DNA of 64,000 bases from contig CM059576.1 in assembly GCA_030386875.1 (NCBI GenBank), forward strand, positions 62,619,581 to 62,683,580, written 5' to 3'. Position numbers and translations under genes: made by a program. Under the pieces are notes generated by a model. That model saw nothing but the letters and a program-made list of their open reading frames with translations, searched no databases and was not told the origin of the DNA. This document shows, piece after piece, positions 1 to 13,000 of the stretch. Position 1 is the first letter of the stretch. The number at the start of each line of letters is the position of its first letter. The stretch is from Morinoia aosen (Eukaryota > Arthropoda > Malacostraca > Amphipoda > Talitridae).

Positions 1-690
1 TATACCCAGAAAAAAGTTTGTCTAAAACGAGCAGATCCTTGAAAGCAAGGTCAATATTTTGATATGATCATAAGAAAACAAAGTTTGTCGAAAAAAATAT
101 GGTATCAATGAAAACAGGCTTACCATTTTGATATAATACCGCAAATAAATTGTATGGAGCATTCTAAAAATTATCCAATTAATATAATTATTTAAGATAA
201 TTATACTATATTACAATTATTAAAGAGAGATAAATCTACCTTCTGATATTAACCTTAAGCATATTATAACCTCCTTCTGATATGAGGAAAAAACAAACTT
301 TCCATCCTAATACGATCTGTCATATTCAAATTGCACGCTCACACAAATTCATACATATACAAAATTCCCAATACGCAAAAACTATAATTATCATTACTGT
401 AAAATTATCTATTGTTATTACTACAGCCCAAATTACGCTACGCAAAAAGAAATTTTCAAATCATCATAGGACTTGTGCCCCCTTTGAGAAACCAGAACAA
501 ATTAACCAACATATATCAGATGATAAAATTCGCTTCAAGTTGATTCAACAATATTAGAATACCTATCCCGTTTTTCCACCAATTAGATGTGTTGCTTCTT
601 CTAATTAGAAAATTCAAAGAATAATTAATAGTATGTTGAAATGGCCTGCCAACTTTTTGGAGATTCGTTTTTTTGGCGAACATAAGTAGC
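1..690. other. AT-rich non-coding stretch
   Basis: The sequence is AT-rich with frequent stops in all frames. The only open frames are short (under 100 codons), lack recognisable motifs and look like chance. I see no gene, RNA gene or repeat here. Confidence 0.5.
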
Positions 691-697
691 TGCATCG

Positions 698-870
698 AGT
701 ACCACACTAACAGCAGAAAGGCACCACACACACCGAGCGTACCAACCACACTAACAGCAGCAAGGCACCACACACACCAAACGTACCAACCACACTAACA
801 GCAGTAAGGGACCACAGACACCAAGCGTTCCTACCTCACTAACAGCAGCAAGGAACCACACGCACACGCA
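698..870. repeat. 44-bp tandem repeat, about 4 copies
   Basis: A unit containing ccacactaacagcagcaagg followed by a CA-rich segment repeats about four times at roughly 44-bp spacing (unit starts near 698, 738, 782 and 826). Copies differ by point changes and the last is degraded. It is independent of the other minisatellites in the window. Confidence 0.8.
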
Positions 871-3800
871 TAAATACACATTTGCTTCAACTTTGATCAT
901 TGATGATTGCCTCAAATTCTTACCCTAGTCACTTTGATTCCATAACCAAATCGAATGATCGAAAAACTTTTCCAAAATGTACTTTACACTCTCAAATATA
1001 TTCCTTCAAAAACCAAATGAATTCCACTTTATATTCCTTGTAAACCATCTCATTTCCAGGCTTACAACCGTATCACTACCCTCGCCAATTTCTCCTTTGG
1101 ATAACCTCTCGCCAAAATGGCTATGACATCGCTTAAGCTCAGCACGCTCCAGAAAGAACGCTCTCGCAACTATGTTTCCTCCCAAACTCCTGACGCGCGC
1201 ACTTCCTCATTTTCATCAGTTACAACATTACAGAACCAAAAATCTCTACCAACACTGGAAAATTAGAATTTTCTCTCCCAACTTTCTCGTACACCCTTCA
1301 AATATTTACCACTGTCCCTTCGGGTTCATTTTTATTCTCTCATATTACCGAACAAAAAAACATTCCTAAGCCTCAAACTTAGAATTTTCTCATTTGCCAC
1401 GACGCTATTTATGTATACTTATATTCCCTGAATCTTGTAACAACTCAGCCTTGAATACAAAATACGGCAAATCCATGCAAAAGAACCTTCGCATCCACAT
1501 AACTTTCCGATTCATCTTTTATCTCACAATGCAGCTCCCAAGCCCTTAAAACAGGTTTCCAAGTCTCCTAGTGTTCACCTTCATTGCCTTTCCAGATGTG
1601 TACATTCCATGAAATATACAACTTATTCTTAACGCTACTCCACACAATGTTCCCAACCAACTTTATCCGAATGTCACACACACACTCCTTTACTGATTTT
1701 AATTCTCATTTCACCCACCAAACTCATCAAATATCCCTTGACATTACTTCAATTTATATCATCTTTTACCTTTTTTCGCACGCTACATATATGAGCTTTC
1801 TGCATGAAAGCGTAGTTCAGCACCATTATCAAAAACGGAAGAAAAAACAACTATATCTTTCAATAGTTTCCCTAACAAAAAATTGCCCTCTTTCAACACC
1901 TATTATTTTTTCATCACAATGGAAAGAAATCTCAAGTACAGCCACTTTCCACCCTACAAATTTGGAAGCTTCACCGATTTTAACAGTAAAAAATGCTCCG
2001 AATGCTCAGCAACATTATTCAAAATTAAAAGAACAATTCTTTTTACACCAGTTTTGAAGCAAAAAATTCATATTCGGCAACGATCAATTTAACTTCAAAA
2101 AATAAAACATGTGTTAATTTTTTTTTCAACGAACGACTCGTTCCATTTCTTACTCAACTACCGTCTACAAAATCAAACACCAAACTCATAAGCAAGCAAG
2201 CACTAGTAGCCATTTGGAAACTTCGATTACGCACACCTGTTTTCCACTTTCTCTCGAAGAGCAAATAAAATGAACAGTAGATTTTTCGAATTCTGTTCTA
2301 TCTGCCTTGCAAATTTAAACAAATTCCTCCTCGCAAGCAGCAGTTTCGTTCAGAAAATATGGCTACACACTAGAGCCCCATTACCTCATGCAACAAAATA
2401 TCCTTTCACTCCTATTCTAGACTTTAATGCTAGCTTGTACATAAATTCTACATTACCCCCCATTTTTTTCTTCCTCACCATGCGTAAAATTTAAATCCTT
2501 AAAAAACACTTTTCAAACCGTACTACATTCACGTACAAATTTCTTCGTTGCGACACTGATAAACAAGCACCACCTTTCACTGTTACGAGCCCATAAATGA
2601 GACACTCGATGGACAGCTGGTCACCACTTGCTTTGACTTCTTGGATTCTTCTAAATTTCCGATCAAATTTTCGTGATCTAAAATTCTGTCAGTGCTTTTA
2701 AGCTATAGGCAAGGTGAGAATATAACTTTTGATAATTATTGTGTAAAATCTCCCCGGAACTATGATCAATACATGTGGAACTTACGAATTCCGTGAACCT
2801 TGGGAGAAGTTTTCATTCTGTTACTTCATTACAAACGAATCCTTATAAACGAGTCGCAAACGTTTGGGTTAAAGACACGCGCTTGACTGTTCCTCTAAAA
2901 TCGGCTACACCTTCAACTGAAATTGAGGTATTCTATTGAACTTGTGCTGAACTCGATAACCTGCTGCAGTCTTCCTCCCATTATTGATTCTCTCTACCTC
3001 ACATTCGTGTTGTCGAGTAATTTCTTTTCAAATGCCTATACTTTCCCAACATTTTCAAGTTGAATTGAGCCTCATTTTTACAAACTCTATTTAAGCGCTG
3101 ATCTAAAACATTTAACCTCGCTACGCAACAAAGATTACCCTCACGCTTTGTCAACTCCTACGTTTCCTGTATGTATTATGTGCTGGTGTTAGACAATGAC
3201 ACGTAGAATATCTGTCCTTTTCTCTCTTTCTCTCTCCTCGACGCGGGTTCATTTAGCTGGTATAGTTTTCCTTGAGATCTGCACTTCGTGTGATAAATTT
3301 CCCACTCTGAATATTGCTAGCTCAAAATTCTTGATTATTAAATAAGTTCAAGGTGTGACTTGGCTAACATACCCGCAATTTTTCAGTCGCCTGACTGCAT
3401 TGAATAAAAAACTTGAATGTGATCTGGCGACATTCATAAATAAAACTTTTACCATCTTTAGTTATTATCATCATTAATATTAGTATCAAAATCATATTAC
3501 TCCATGAATTTTCTCAATTGTCTCAAATTGAAAGGACTGTGTCAAACTGAATATCCTTATTACCGTTTCCGCCTTCCTAAACTATTTATAAACTCTCTCG
3601 GAACGATTCAGTCAGTAAAACAAGGCTATGAGCACTTGCACATTCTGCTCTGAAAATTATTCTTGCCCTTGTGTAACTATTCTTGCAAGCATCTCTATGT
3701 TGTCACGTAAGAAGCACTTTTCTTGAACCTCCTTGAAATTGTGTTCCTGCATGGCAAAACGATCATTTGTTGGTAACGTGAAGCTATACTAGGAAGTTTG

Positions 3801-6800
3801 TGCTTCGAAGCACAAAAAAGTCTCGAAAAATGTATTACGACTGCTTTTATCTATAAATTCTTGAATTTCCTCCATTGACCGTAGATCGATAAACACCGTC
3901 GAGTAGTAAAATATAATTTAAGTACAATTAAATATGCCCACCTTCTTTTGTGATCTTTAAATTCCTAAGCTCATCATTGAACTTAAAACTAAACTGATGA
4001 TTGTCAATAGTTCATTCATCTACCAATTGATTTCAATATTGCCTCAAGTACTGGAACCTTCTGTATGTTTCTGCCGTGATTGCAATAGTGTTTAAATTCC
4101 CTCGCATGACCTTGCTCCACATCGGTGGCTAACATTTAAAATAATATTTCTTTCATAAGCGTTTACTTTTGTGCGCGTCCGTAGTCTCCTCGCGTGATGA
4201 TCACACGCAAATTTTACACTACACTTCCCAATTTGCCATTAGTCAATTTCACGCCTAGCATTCAACTTCTCTGCAGAATAAATACGGTTGCATTGAAACA
4301 CTCGTTTCTAACTTCAAAATTTACAATGCCAATCCGCTCTATGCACATTTTGATGTGCATAGTTTGATCAATCGCTAAATTTGTCATCGGCTTTCATCAA
4401 AAGATCATGAATTATTTCAGGATTCTTTCCATAACGAACAACAGTTATTGACAGTTTCTTTTATTTTAAACTGGTGAACTTGGACGTTTGAAAACCCAAA
4501 TTAAATTACTTCAAAACTAAATTATAGGGCATTTATTCATTTGGTAGAAACGTAAATTTTTCTATCAAATGACTACATGACCAATTTCTGCACTCTTTCC
4601 ATTAACTCGTGAAGTAATATTCATGATCTCATTAGCTCACGTCCTACCCCACTGATCAAAATATATAAATAGACCTTGAAAGTACCGGGAATTTTGAATT
4701 TTCCGGCTACTGTAAGGAGTTGTTAACGAGCTAAAATCTCGTGTACTTTTAACTACTGTTGATCTCCTAGCACGTTTTATTCTGAAAGTTGGGCTAGATT
4801 AACATCTACAGTACACAGCAGGCATGAGATCTCCCTACAGCTCCTGAAATTCAAGACCCATACTCGTATGCCAAATAATAATAGTAATCGAAATAGCGAG
4901 GCTCTTCAGTTTCCCCCCTCTCAAACGTAAAAGTTCTAATGCTTACCTCTGACCTTCCTCATGTGCAAATACCCACTGAACACAATAACGATTTTCAACT
5001 TCTCCCCTCCACAGATACCAACCAGCGCTGCAACCACCTGCTTCCAGCAAATGTAAGTAAGCCGTCAATTTCACAGCCACATCGTGATACGTAGAAGTTT
5101 CTCAAATAATCATACCAGCAGCACATGAGTTTTGAAATTTACGAAATTCCCCAATCCTCCCCCTAGCTCGATAGTAAAAACTTCTTGTTTTTTGCAACTG
5201 ACCTCCGTTTTCGTCTTGAGCAAATGTAATTCGAGCGATCTTCAATAGCTCGTAATGCTCAGCCCTCTTTTCACAAATAATATGTAAAATCTTGCGCCCT
5301 AATGATGATTCGTAGTATGAATCGAATAATAGCCAAGTTTCCTCGACTGAAAGTGTATTTTCATGTGTGAATAAAACTTCTTCCCACTTATTTCACTGCG
5401 GTTATCTATACCTAGAATTGGATTCATCCAATAATTATCTATTGGCAGCAAATTTTTACCAACCGAAGTTTCATGGTACCCAGCAAAGTTAGCACAAAAA
5501 TTCTGATCCATATCTCGGTAATAGCGTTATGTTAATTCATTAAATGATACGTTCTAAACTTCAACACACATATTCCTACTCATGTATAACTACAATAATT
5601 CTGATCTTCAAAGTTGCCCCTGGTAAGTGTCTACCGGCGGAAAACCATTACTGAATCATCAGACATCCATTATTTTAAATTTATACATGTTGCATTTACT
5701 GAATACCTGTACAAACCCATTAAATGTTGAAAGTCGACTAAAGCAAATCACTACAACGTGATCATAATTGCCACTAGCTTTTCCATGCACACGGCATTTC
5801 TTTCCACAATTGAAGGTGCGCAAACCCTCTGAATACGGAACTCGCTTAAAAATCAGACTTAAACTTCTAACACACACACACGCACATACGCGCGCACGCG
5901 CGCGCTGCTAAGAATATGAGTTCTAACAACAAAAATATGCGCTATATTTTTATGCATAAATCAATTTTTATTTGTGTGCTGCTACCGAATATAAAATCAG
6001 AACATAGAGGATAAAATCGTGAATTTTTTTGCGTTTTCGAAATGAAATAGATGTTGTTTTAAAGAAGGTATAATAACTATCGTGTTATTTCTATGCGGAA
6101 TATAAGTGATACTTTTACAGCTAATGTACTTATTTCAGACCTTGATGGAACTGGTCGTGCATGAGCTTGTTTTTTATAAGTTAACAATTTTGTCCATAAA
6201 CAGGAACAAAACTTTTTAAATTTGATAAGTGAATGGGGATTCTAATTTTTACAACTTTTGATTTTGGATATACTAATTAAATATTATGAACTATTTGAAA
6301 TGATTTGAAATTTGATTAATTTAAATGCTGTCGATTGAATTGAGAATGAAATTTTGATTAGTCTTCTTTCCAGGAATATCTGATGTTTTAAAACCATTAA
6401 GATAGAGGTGTTATTAACATGAACTTTTTTAGTGCTGAGTTCCGTACTTATTTAGTACTGAATTTTGTTATGTTAATTTCACAATCAATTTATTAACATA
6501 ACAAAACTTTCCAAGGAGACTTAAACTTATTCATTAGATCCTCGTAAATTTATTATTGTTACAAGTTTTTGTGCAAGTCAGAGGATCTTCACCGAATGAC
6601 CTCGGTATCGTTACTAATGGCTGTCAACACATCACGAGTGACGGCCTTTTGACTCAGTGAAACCAATGAACATCGTTCGATGCAACGTAATGGAATTCCA
6701 GTTTGGCGTAGAAATTTTTTTATTTTATTTAGTTCAAAAGGGGAAATTTCACTGCACATAGCAAGTATTCCAGCTTACCCACACCTTCCCGAGGTGCTAC

Positions 6801-7000
6801 TGTTAGTATACCCATTTGAAGTAGTTACTCCCTACATACTGTTTACGTAAATTGACAACATGTTGTTTACAAGCTTATTTATTAAATTGTTTGTCAGTGG
6901 ATAGAACCAACGTGGGGGGCGCCCACTAACATCTGGGTTTTGTATTTTTTGTTTTGTGTACTTAAAATTAGATAAAATTCTGTGAGTGTACTAGGAAAAT
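871..7000. other. Long non-coding stretch
   Basis: I find no convincing coding sequence, splice-linked exons or RNA gene over about 6 kb. Short open frames (for example 1584-2057 on plus, 157 codons, rich in F, H and T) have low-complexity composition and no recognisable domain. A mixed CA/CG dinucleotide run lies at about 5,871-5,907. An isolated TATA-like string (tatataaatag) occurs near 4,661 without a supported gene behind it. Confidence 0.5.
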
Positions 7001-7055
7001 AAAAGTCGGCCCCCTTGATTTATCAAGGGGACCCACCCCCTGAAACTAATTTCAA

Positions 7056-8097
7056 ATGAGTGAGGAGCATCCGGCGGGGGTCCATCTGGTGGAGATGGAG
7101 GACCCACAGCGTCAGCTGCGACACGGGGAAGACAGCGGAGACCCTCAGTGCGACATGGAGCAAGTGAACCGGATTCAAAGCGTAAGAAGGAGGTTTGAAG
7201 GAACAATTGCTCTGATGATCATTGGAGAGGTGGAAAAGCACAAAACCATAACTACTGAACAGAGTACTAACGAAGTGACCAAAATTGAAGAGCAGCTGAA
7301 GAAAATTGAGCAGGCAGTATTGTTGGCTCAATCCGGCGTACCTGCAGGACAAACTACGAAGAAACACAAAGCCCCAAGAACAGAGAAAAGAAAGTACGTC
7401 CCTCTAGTTTTGACGGACGAAAAATACTATCAAAAATACTTCTCATTGACATTCGAGGCAGGGAAAAAACAACAATTAACCCATTCAACATCGAAGACCG
7501 AATTGAAACGATAACAGGAACAAAACCCAAGAGGATCTTTAACATGGGCCGCGAGACGGTGGTGGTGGAGGTGCGAGGCGCGGTGCAGGCGGAGAGGATT
7601 GTTGGCGTGACATGAGTGGAGAATGCACCGTGCCAGACGGCAGAGTACAACAGATTCAATCACTCAACAGGTCTGATATACATCAGTGACTTGAAATAAC
7701 TGATATTGGGGAATTCAAGTCTGGCCTTCAAGAACTCTATAACGTGGAGGAAGTCATCAAAGCGACCTTCATAAAACCTAGAAACCCTGAAACTCAAGCA
7801 TTTCTGATAACATTCAAACAACCAACTGTCCCATACAGCATCTACATCCCGGGAGAAAGACAGGATACTAAGGTCTACCCATTTAACAGCAAGCCCGTGA
7901 TGTGTTACAACTGCCAAGCATATGGACACACCGCCAAGCGATGCTGCAACACCTCACTAGTATGCAGGAAGTGCGCTGAGGTGGGCTACTCCGCCCCAAA
8001 CTGCACTTCAGATCAACTGAAGTGTCCCCACTGTGGAAGCCCTCATGCAGCCGGCAGAATCCTGTGCGACAAGGTGTGGTGCCCGGACAATTACTGA
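7056..8097 (+). pseudogene. LINE ORF1 (gag-like, CCHC zinc-knuckle) relic, copy 1
   Basis: This is a decayed ORF1/gag protein of a Jockey-clade-like non-LTR retrotransposon, an RNA-binding nucleocapsid-type protein. Two open pieces remain. 7,056-7,514 covers the N-terminus and a lysine/glutamate-rich, probably coiled-coil segment. A later frame runs through 8,097. The C-terminal piece reads FIKPRNPETQAFLITFKQ, then an IYIPGERQDT-type segment, then three knuckles. In the 7,744-8,097 frame these are CYNC..GH..C (residues 54-67), a second in which the expected His is Tyr (74-87), and a CX2CX3HX6C (94-108). An in-frame TGA at 7,687-7,689 and loss of frame between 7,515 and 7,690 inactivate it. 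No endonuclease or reverse transcriptase ORF follows; the sequence after 8,097 is AT-rich. Family assignment rests on recognised motif order, not on a search. Confidence 0.8.
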
Positions 8098-9394
8098 ATA
8101 ATTAATAGAAATTTATAATTTAACATTAAAGTAATTTTGTACCTTTTAAACAGTTTTTTATTCAAAGATAAATAAATATTAAAATAGATAAAATCTACAC
8201 CGTCTTACGAGACGAGTTGAGTGAACCTTTATGGCAACATTTTGCCAAGGCCGACCGTGAGGCGGTAGACACCAGCCCATTTGCCCATTTGCTACTACGT
8301 CAGGATGTAGACGTAGTGTGTTCCCAACTTGAACCGTCTGGGTGAGTGTCTATTTTCTGCCAGTGTTTAATTATTGTGTTGATGAAATAACTACTACTTT
8401 CGTGCCTTGTGTTCTGTGTAAAATTTTGGTTCTTATAATACATTGAGAATTTTAGAACCGAGCTCACGATAAAATAATATAACTATTTCTTTAGATAATT
8501 CGTGATTACTAGTGCGACTTACAGACATTACGTTGAATTGTGATAATGAACTAATAATGATATGTGTCCATAGTCGTTATAGTCATTTCTTTTAAATCTT
8601 TTGTACCTAGATATAATAATTGCATTAGGCTTGTTAAAGTGCTAGAAATATGTCTTTACATGTGTATTAACGTAGACCGTTTTCACAGGCCTACTCCGCC
8701 GCTACCCCCTTTTGTTTACCCACTTACTTGCACCTTACTCGCACCTGACCATACATTTTAATGTCGTTATGTTAATGTGGCAACGTCTAATATCATCTTA
8801 ATGTCTCGAGGCTCATATCACTTATTCCTTTTATCGATTGCCTCATTTCCTTCGTTTTATTCAAGTTACCCTTACGTTAACACTCTTTTAGTCACTCTAT
8901 TTTACGTTCTCGTTACTTCTTGAGATTACTGGCCTCAGTAATCTAAACAATAAATCCATTTCTTCGACCGACTCGTTACTATTCCTTGACGGGCCTTACA
9001 CCCCATGATAGACTCGAAGGAGGTGCTACTGGAAAATTAGTAACTTCCTACAAAGGAAGTGGAGGAGAGAAGCATACTGCAGATAATAGAAAAGAAAAGG
9101 TTACGATAAGAAGAGCAAAGTAAATTAAGGAGGGCATACAGGAGCCAGAACGAGTACCAGTGTCCGATAAGTTCATCACCCATTTTGACTGTAGAATGAA
9201 TAAAATTCACAGAAGAAAAATTCACCTTAGCTGCTTGAAAGATGCGTTAATCAACATCTCGGCAGTAAACCAAAAGCAATAAGATCCCAAAACAAAACCG
9301 TATTCACTGTAGAAGTGTGTAATGCAACCCAATGCAGAAAAATGAAGCAGATGCAACAGTTGAATGAACTTCCCATCACTGTAGAAAAAAACTT
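8098..9394. other. Non-coding stretch between two gag relics
   Basis: No coding signal or clear repeat was seen. The 3' part could include 5' untranslated sequence of the second LINE relic, because ORF1 similarity begins just after it. The expected ORF2 of the first copy is absent. Confidence 0.4.
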
Positions 9395-10207
9395 TACTAT
9401 GCAGTTCAGAAAGGCCTCATATATGTGTACGAGTACGATTTAAACAACTATGAAATATTCAAGAAAGGACTACTGGATGAATGTGGTGCGCAAGATGCAG
9501 TCCGAGCCGCATGGATAAACCCTAGAAACCATCTAGCAAGACCTTTACTGGTGTCCTTCAGACAAGCTATCCTTCCATAAAACATAGACATCCCAGGAGA
9601 ACAAGCAAGATCCCGAGTGTATGAGATAAAGCCGAGACCCATGCTATGTAAAAGATGTCAAGAATACGGCCATGGAGTAAAACATTGCCAAGGTGAACAA
9701 ATATTTTCCCAGTGCAGCTCTCCTGGGCACGGAATGGAAGAGTGCACATCAGAGGAGACCAAGGCCATCACTGCGGTGAGGGGCATGTGACTGGAGCAAG
9801 GAGTTGTCGGCTGAGAGCAATTGAGAAAGAAATTCTGATGATACAAAGTAAAGAGCGAGTATCAAAAGGGCAAGCCACAATACTACTCAATCAAAGACAC
9901 CCCAACTTATCAATGGACTACATGAGGGCAGTAACGAACGACATTCATCGACCATAATAAAAACCCCAGTAAGAAAAGAAACAGTGCGGACGATCAAGAA
10001 TCAGCATCAGAACAACAACAAAGCAGGAAAAGAACTGAAAAAGTCAATGAGGGAGACGATGGCCGGAGTCGGAGGTGGTCCATGACTGAAGAGGGAACGC
10101 AAAGAGAGCCGGAGGTGATGTGCGAGAGCCCTGATACTGGTAGACTCTACACTGCGAAAATCAACTTGAACCGTAATCCACCTACCCATGAAAAAGAAAG
10201 AAAATAA
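9395..10207 (+). pseudogene. LINE ORF1 (gag-like) relic, copy 2
   Basis: This is a second, more degraded copy of the same kind of ORF1 in the same orientation. From about 9,405 the frame reads GLIYVYEYDLNNYEIFKKGL, followed by AAWINPRNHLARPLLVSFRQ. A stop near 9,578 precedes IDIPGEQARSRVYEIKPRP. Then comes a good knuckle CKRCQEYGHGVKHC, a second that has lost its first Cys, and, after a frameshift near 9,757, a third (HHCGEGHVTGARSC). A charged tail (AIEKEILMIQSKERVSKGQA) follows. Open sequence rich in S, E, K and R continues to a stop at 10,205-10,207 and matches the expected ORF1 C-terminal tail. It is inactive and no ORF2 is present. It differs enough from copy 1 to be a separate subfamily or an older insertion. 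Confidence 0.8.
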
Positions 10208-10294
10208 ATCCTCGAAACCAGTTTTTCTAATCACATCAAATAAATACATTTAACAAAAACTCAAATTAACAAATTATTATGTCATTTTTTAACT

Positions 10295-10697
10295 CATCTG
10301 AGGGTTGGATTAATTTGAACTTGACTCGGATTACTTTGAACTTAACTCGGATTAATTTGAACTTGACTCGGATTAATTTGAACTTCACTCGGATCAATTT
10401 GAACTTGTTCGGAGTAATTTGAACTTGACTCGGAATAATTTGAACTTGACTCGGATTAATTTGACCTTGACTCGGATTAGTTTGAACTTGACTCGGATTA
10501 ATTTGAACTTGACTCGGATTAATTTGAACTTGACTCGGATTAATTTGAGCTTGACTCAGATTAATTTGAACTTGACTCGGATTGATTTGAACTTGACTCG
10601 GATTAATTTGAACTTGACTCGGATTAATTTGAGCTTGACTCAGATTAATTTGAACTTGACTCGGATTGATTTGAACTTGACTCGGATTAAATTGAAC
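10295..10697. repeat. 21-bp minisatellite (ttgactcggattaatttgaac type)
   Basis: About 19 head-to-tail copies of a 21-bp unit with point variants such as ggattgattt, ggatcaattt and gagcttgactcag. The array ends in ctgaaaaaggtggag. A longer array of the same family lies at 17,444-18,412, also bordered by gaaaaaggtg. The long open frame inside follows from a period divisible by three and is not a gene. Confidence 0.95.
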
Positions 10698-10752
10698 TGA
10701 AAAAGGTGGAGTTCAAACTTGTTACTACATGAAAACGGCCAGGACTTATGGT

Positions 10753-11655
10753 ACTGGCTGATATACAGGACGTCCCACGCTATACAGGGCGTCCCACGCT
10801 ATACAGGACGTCCCACGCTATACAGGACGTCCCACGCTATACAGGACGTCCCACGCTATACAGGACGTCCCACGGTATACAGGACGTCCCACGGTATACA
10901 GGACGTCCCACGCTATACAGGACGTCCCACGCTATACAGGACGTCCCACGGTATACAGGACGTCCCACGGTATACAGGACGTCCCACGCAATACAGGACG
11001 TCCCACGCTACACATGACGTCCCACGCTATACAGCACGTCCCACGCTATACAGCACGTCCCACGCTATACAGCACGTCCCACGCTATACAGCACGTCCCA
11101 CGCTATACAGCACGTCCCACGCTATACAGCACGTCCCACGCTATACAGCACGTCCCACGCTATACAGCACGTCCCACGCTATACAGCACGTCCCACAATA
11201 TACAGCACGTCCCACGCTATACAGCACGTCCCACGAAATACAGCACGTCCCACAATATACAGCACGTCCCACGCTATACAGCACGTTCCACGCTATACAG
11301 CACGTCCCACGCTATACAGCACGTCCCACGCTATACAGCACGTCCCACGCTATACAGCACGTCCCACAATATACAGCACGTCCCACGCTATACAGCACGT
11401 CCCACGCTATACAGCATGTCCCACAATATACAGCACGTCCCACGCTATACAGCACGTCCCACAATATACAGCACACCCCTCAATGTACAGCACGTCCCAC
11501 AATACACAGAACGTCCCACGCTATACAGCACGTCCCACGCTATACAGCACGTCCCACGCTATATAGCACGTCCCACAATATACAGCACGTCCCACGCTAT
11601 ACAGCACGTCCCACGTTATACAGCACGTCCCACGCTATACAGCATGTCCCACAAT
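10753..11655. repeat. 19-bp minisatellite (cgctatacagcacgtccca)
   Basis: About 47 copies of a 19-bp unit. The first ~14 copies carry the variant caggacgtccca and the remainder cagcacgtccca, with a sharp switch near 11,015-11,035, so two blocks were amplified separately. Further variants (cacaatatacag, cacggtatacag) are interspersed. The unit is 19 bp, so all three frames of the plus strand stay open; this accounts for the long predicted ORFs here. Confidence 0.95.
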
Positions 11656-11679
11656 AACCCGAACCGAGTAAATATATTT

Positions 11680-11792
11680 TCCCGTATCAGTAATACCATC
11701 ATATGAATATCATAAGCGTTTAAGTTCATTGTGAAGGATAATTTTGCTTGAAATTAAATGCTTATTTTTATGACGGTATTACTGATACGGGA
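11680..11792. repeat. Short inverted-repeat element, 113 bp
   Basis: A 21-nt sequence tcccgtatcagtaatacc.. at 11,680-11,700 is repeated in inverse orientation at 11,772-11,792 with one mismatch. The ~70-bp interior is AT-rich. It sits directly after the 19-bp array and could be a tiny MITE or a stable hairpin. No clear target-site duplication was seen. Confidence 0.7.
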
Positions 11793-11839
11793 GAACACTC
11801 TTTTTTTGAGACATGCTTTAAATTATGCAGTACCATAAG

Positions 11840-12110
11840 CACGGTAGAGAAAACAAGGTAGGGTCAAACCAGTCTTTTATTCAACTACTGTGTGTGTTGC
11901 TGACTTCACGGCAACGAACCAATAGCAGCGCTCATATTGCAACTGGTAGCACTGCTACCCTCAAATCAGTCTCAACTAATGGCCTAACGATACTGCGTTT
12001 TCATGACGTCATAAAGTTTGTTTGAAATAAAGCCTTTCTATTGGCTATCCGAATAAGAAGAAGTGTATTTTCCTCCATAGAAATGACCCTACCTTGTTTC
12101 CTCTACCGTG
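11840..12110. mobile_element. hAT-like MITE with 27-bp TIRs and an 8-bp near-TSD
   Basis: Terminal inverted repeats at 11,840-11,866 and 12,084-12,110 agree at 26 of 27 positions (cacggtagag... inward). The flanking octamers accataag (11,832-11,839) and atcataag (12,111-12,118) agree at 7 of 8 positions, as expected for an old hAT insertion. The 271-bp element has no transposase. Its interior contains the segment cctttctattggctatccga, which recurs in a related fragment at 24,005-24,207. Confidence 0.75.
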
Positions 12111-12406
12111 ATCATAAGTCCTGGCCTGGTATATCAAAAAACGATGAGTGCAACGAATAATATCGTGCATAACTGTTTTTCTGGGTGATTCTCGATTTAA
12201 CACACTGACTAAGGTAGTGGGGCTGCTACGGTCAGTCTGGTTAGGTTTGAAGAAGGTGAACAGGAAAAAATGCATTTCTGCTGTAATAAATTTCGAATCT
12301 TTTTGAAACGCGTAAAGAATAAAATTAAACTATCATGTCATCTTACACTTTAAAATTTATTTCGTACAAGGTAGCAAAAAAGTCGAAATATTATTTTCAT
12401 ATTCCG

Positions 12407-12466
12407 GTGTGTGAATGAGCAATTTACTTTGTGGTACCCAATATGTCCAACACGTAATCAAAGTAC
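12407..12466. mobile_element. Right-end fragment of a piggyBac-like MITE
   Basis: The segment gaatgagcaatttactttgtggtaccc followed by cgtaatcaaagta resembles the right end of the complete MITE at 13,860-14,368 (gaacaacttacctggtggtac ... cgtagtcaaagtg). It is only a fragment, separated from the left-end fragment at 12,773. Confidence 0.5.
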
Positions 12467-12772
12467 CAAGACTCCAGAACATCCGATGCAGATCATCAAT
12501 AACGGACAGTCCGCAAATGAACCGCGTCAAAATGATGAAGAAAACTGACAACTCGTCAAGGAAGGCTGTCGTCAAACATTATATAGTTTGCTTAGGAGTG
12601 TTACAAGCCGCAGAAGCAGCCGAAGAATTTATCACTAAAAACTTTAGCTTACTTTGAATTGCTGTGAATTTTGACCTAAAGCTTCCACAACACACACGGT
12701 TTTAAATTAAAACATAACAGCTGCCGTCTGTTCATCAATATTCACAAGACAGCCTCGTGTCATAGATTCACA

Positions 12773-12990
12773 ATTTGACTGCGACGTGCGCCACCGGTGG
12801 TACACGGAGGTAATTTTCATAATGCTGCTGATCGACCAGTAATCGCAAATTCAATTTTCGTAAATACTTCATCAAAGTTAAATAAAGGCATGATCCAGTT
12901 CATGTTTGTTATTTTCAATATAGTTTACTACAATTGACTTTAAATTTGGTGTTGAACCTAATATTTAGTAGTCGCAGTGAAATTGTTAAG
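12773..12990. mobile_element. Left-half fragment of a piggyBac-like MITE
   Basis: About 215 bp beginning tttgactgcgacgtgcgcca is a close direct repeat of 13,861-14,080. The right half is missing; an R-repeat copy begins immediately downstream. It represents a second, truncated member of the same MITE family. Confidence 0.7.
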
Positions 12991-13000
12991 ATTATAAGTT

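Noticed and set aside
4650-4690. TATA-box promoter
   Set aside because: The string occurs in AT-rich DNA with no gene or initiator nearby.
7160-8097. Retroviral or Gypsy gag
   Set aside because: The knuckle number and spacing, with the FIKPRNP / YIPGERQDT context, fit non-LTR ORF1 better. No LTR or protease follows.
10719-11706. Overlapping long open frames in the 19-bp array
   Set aside because: These are repeat translations shifted by one phase per unit. There is no start context, domain or splice evidence.
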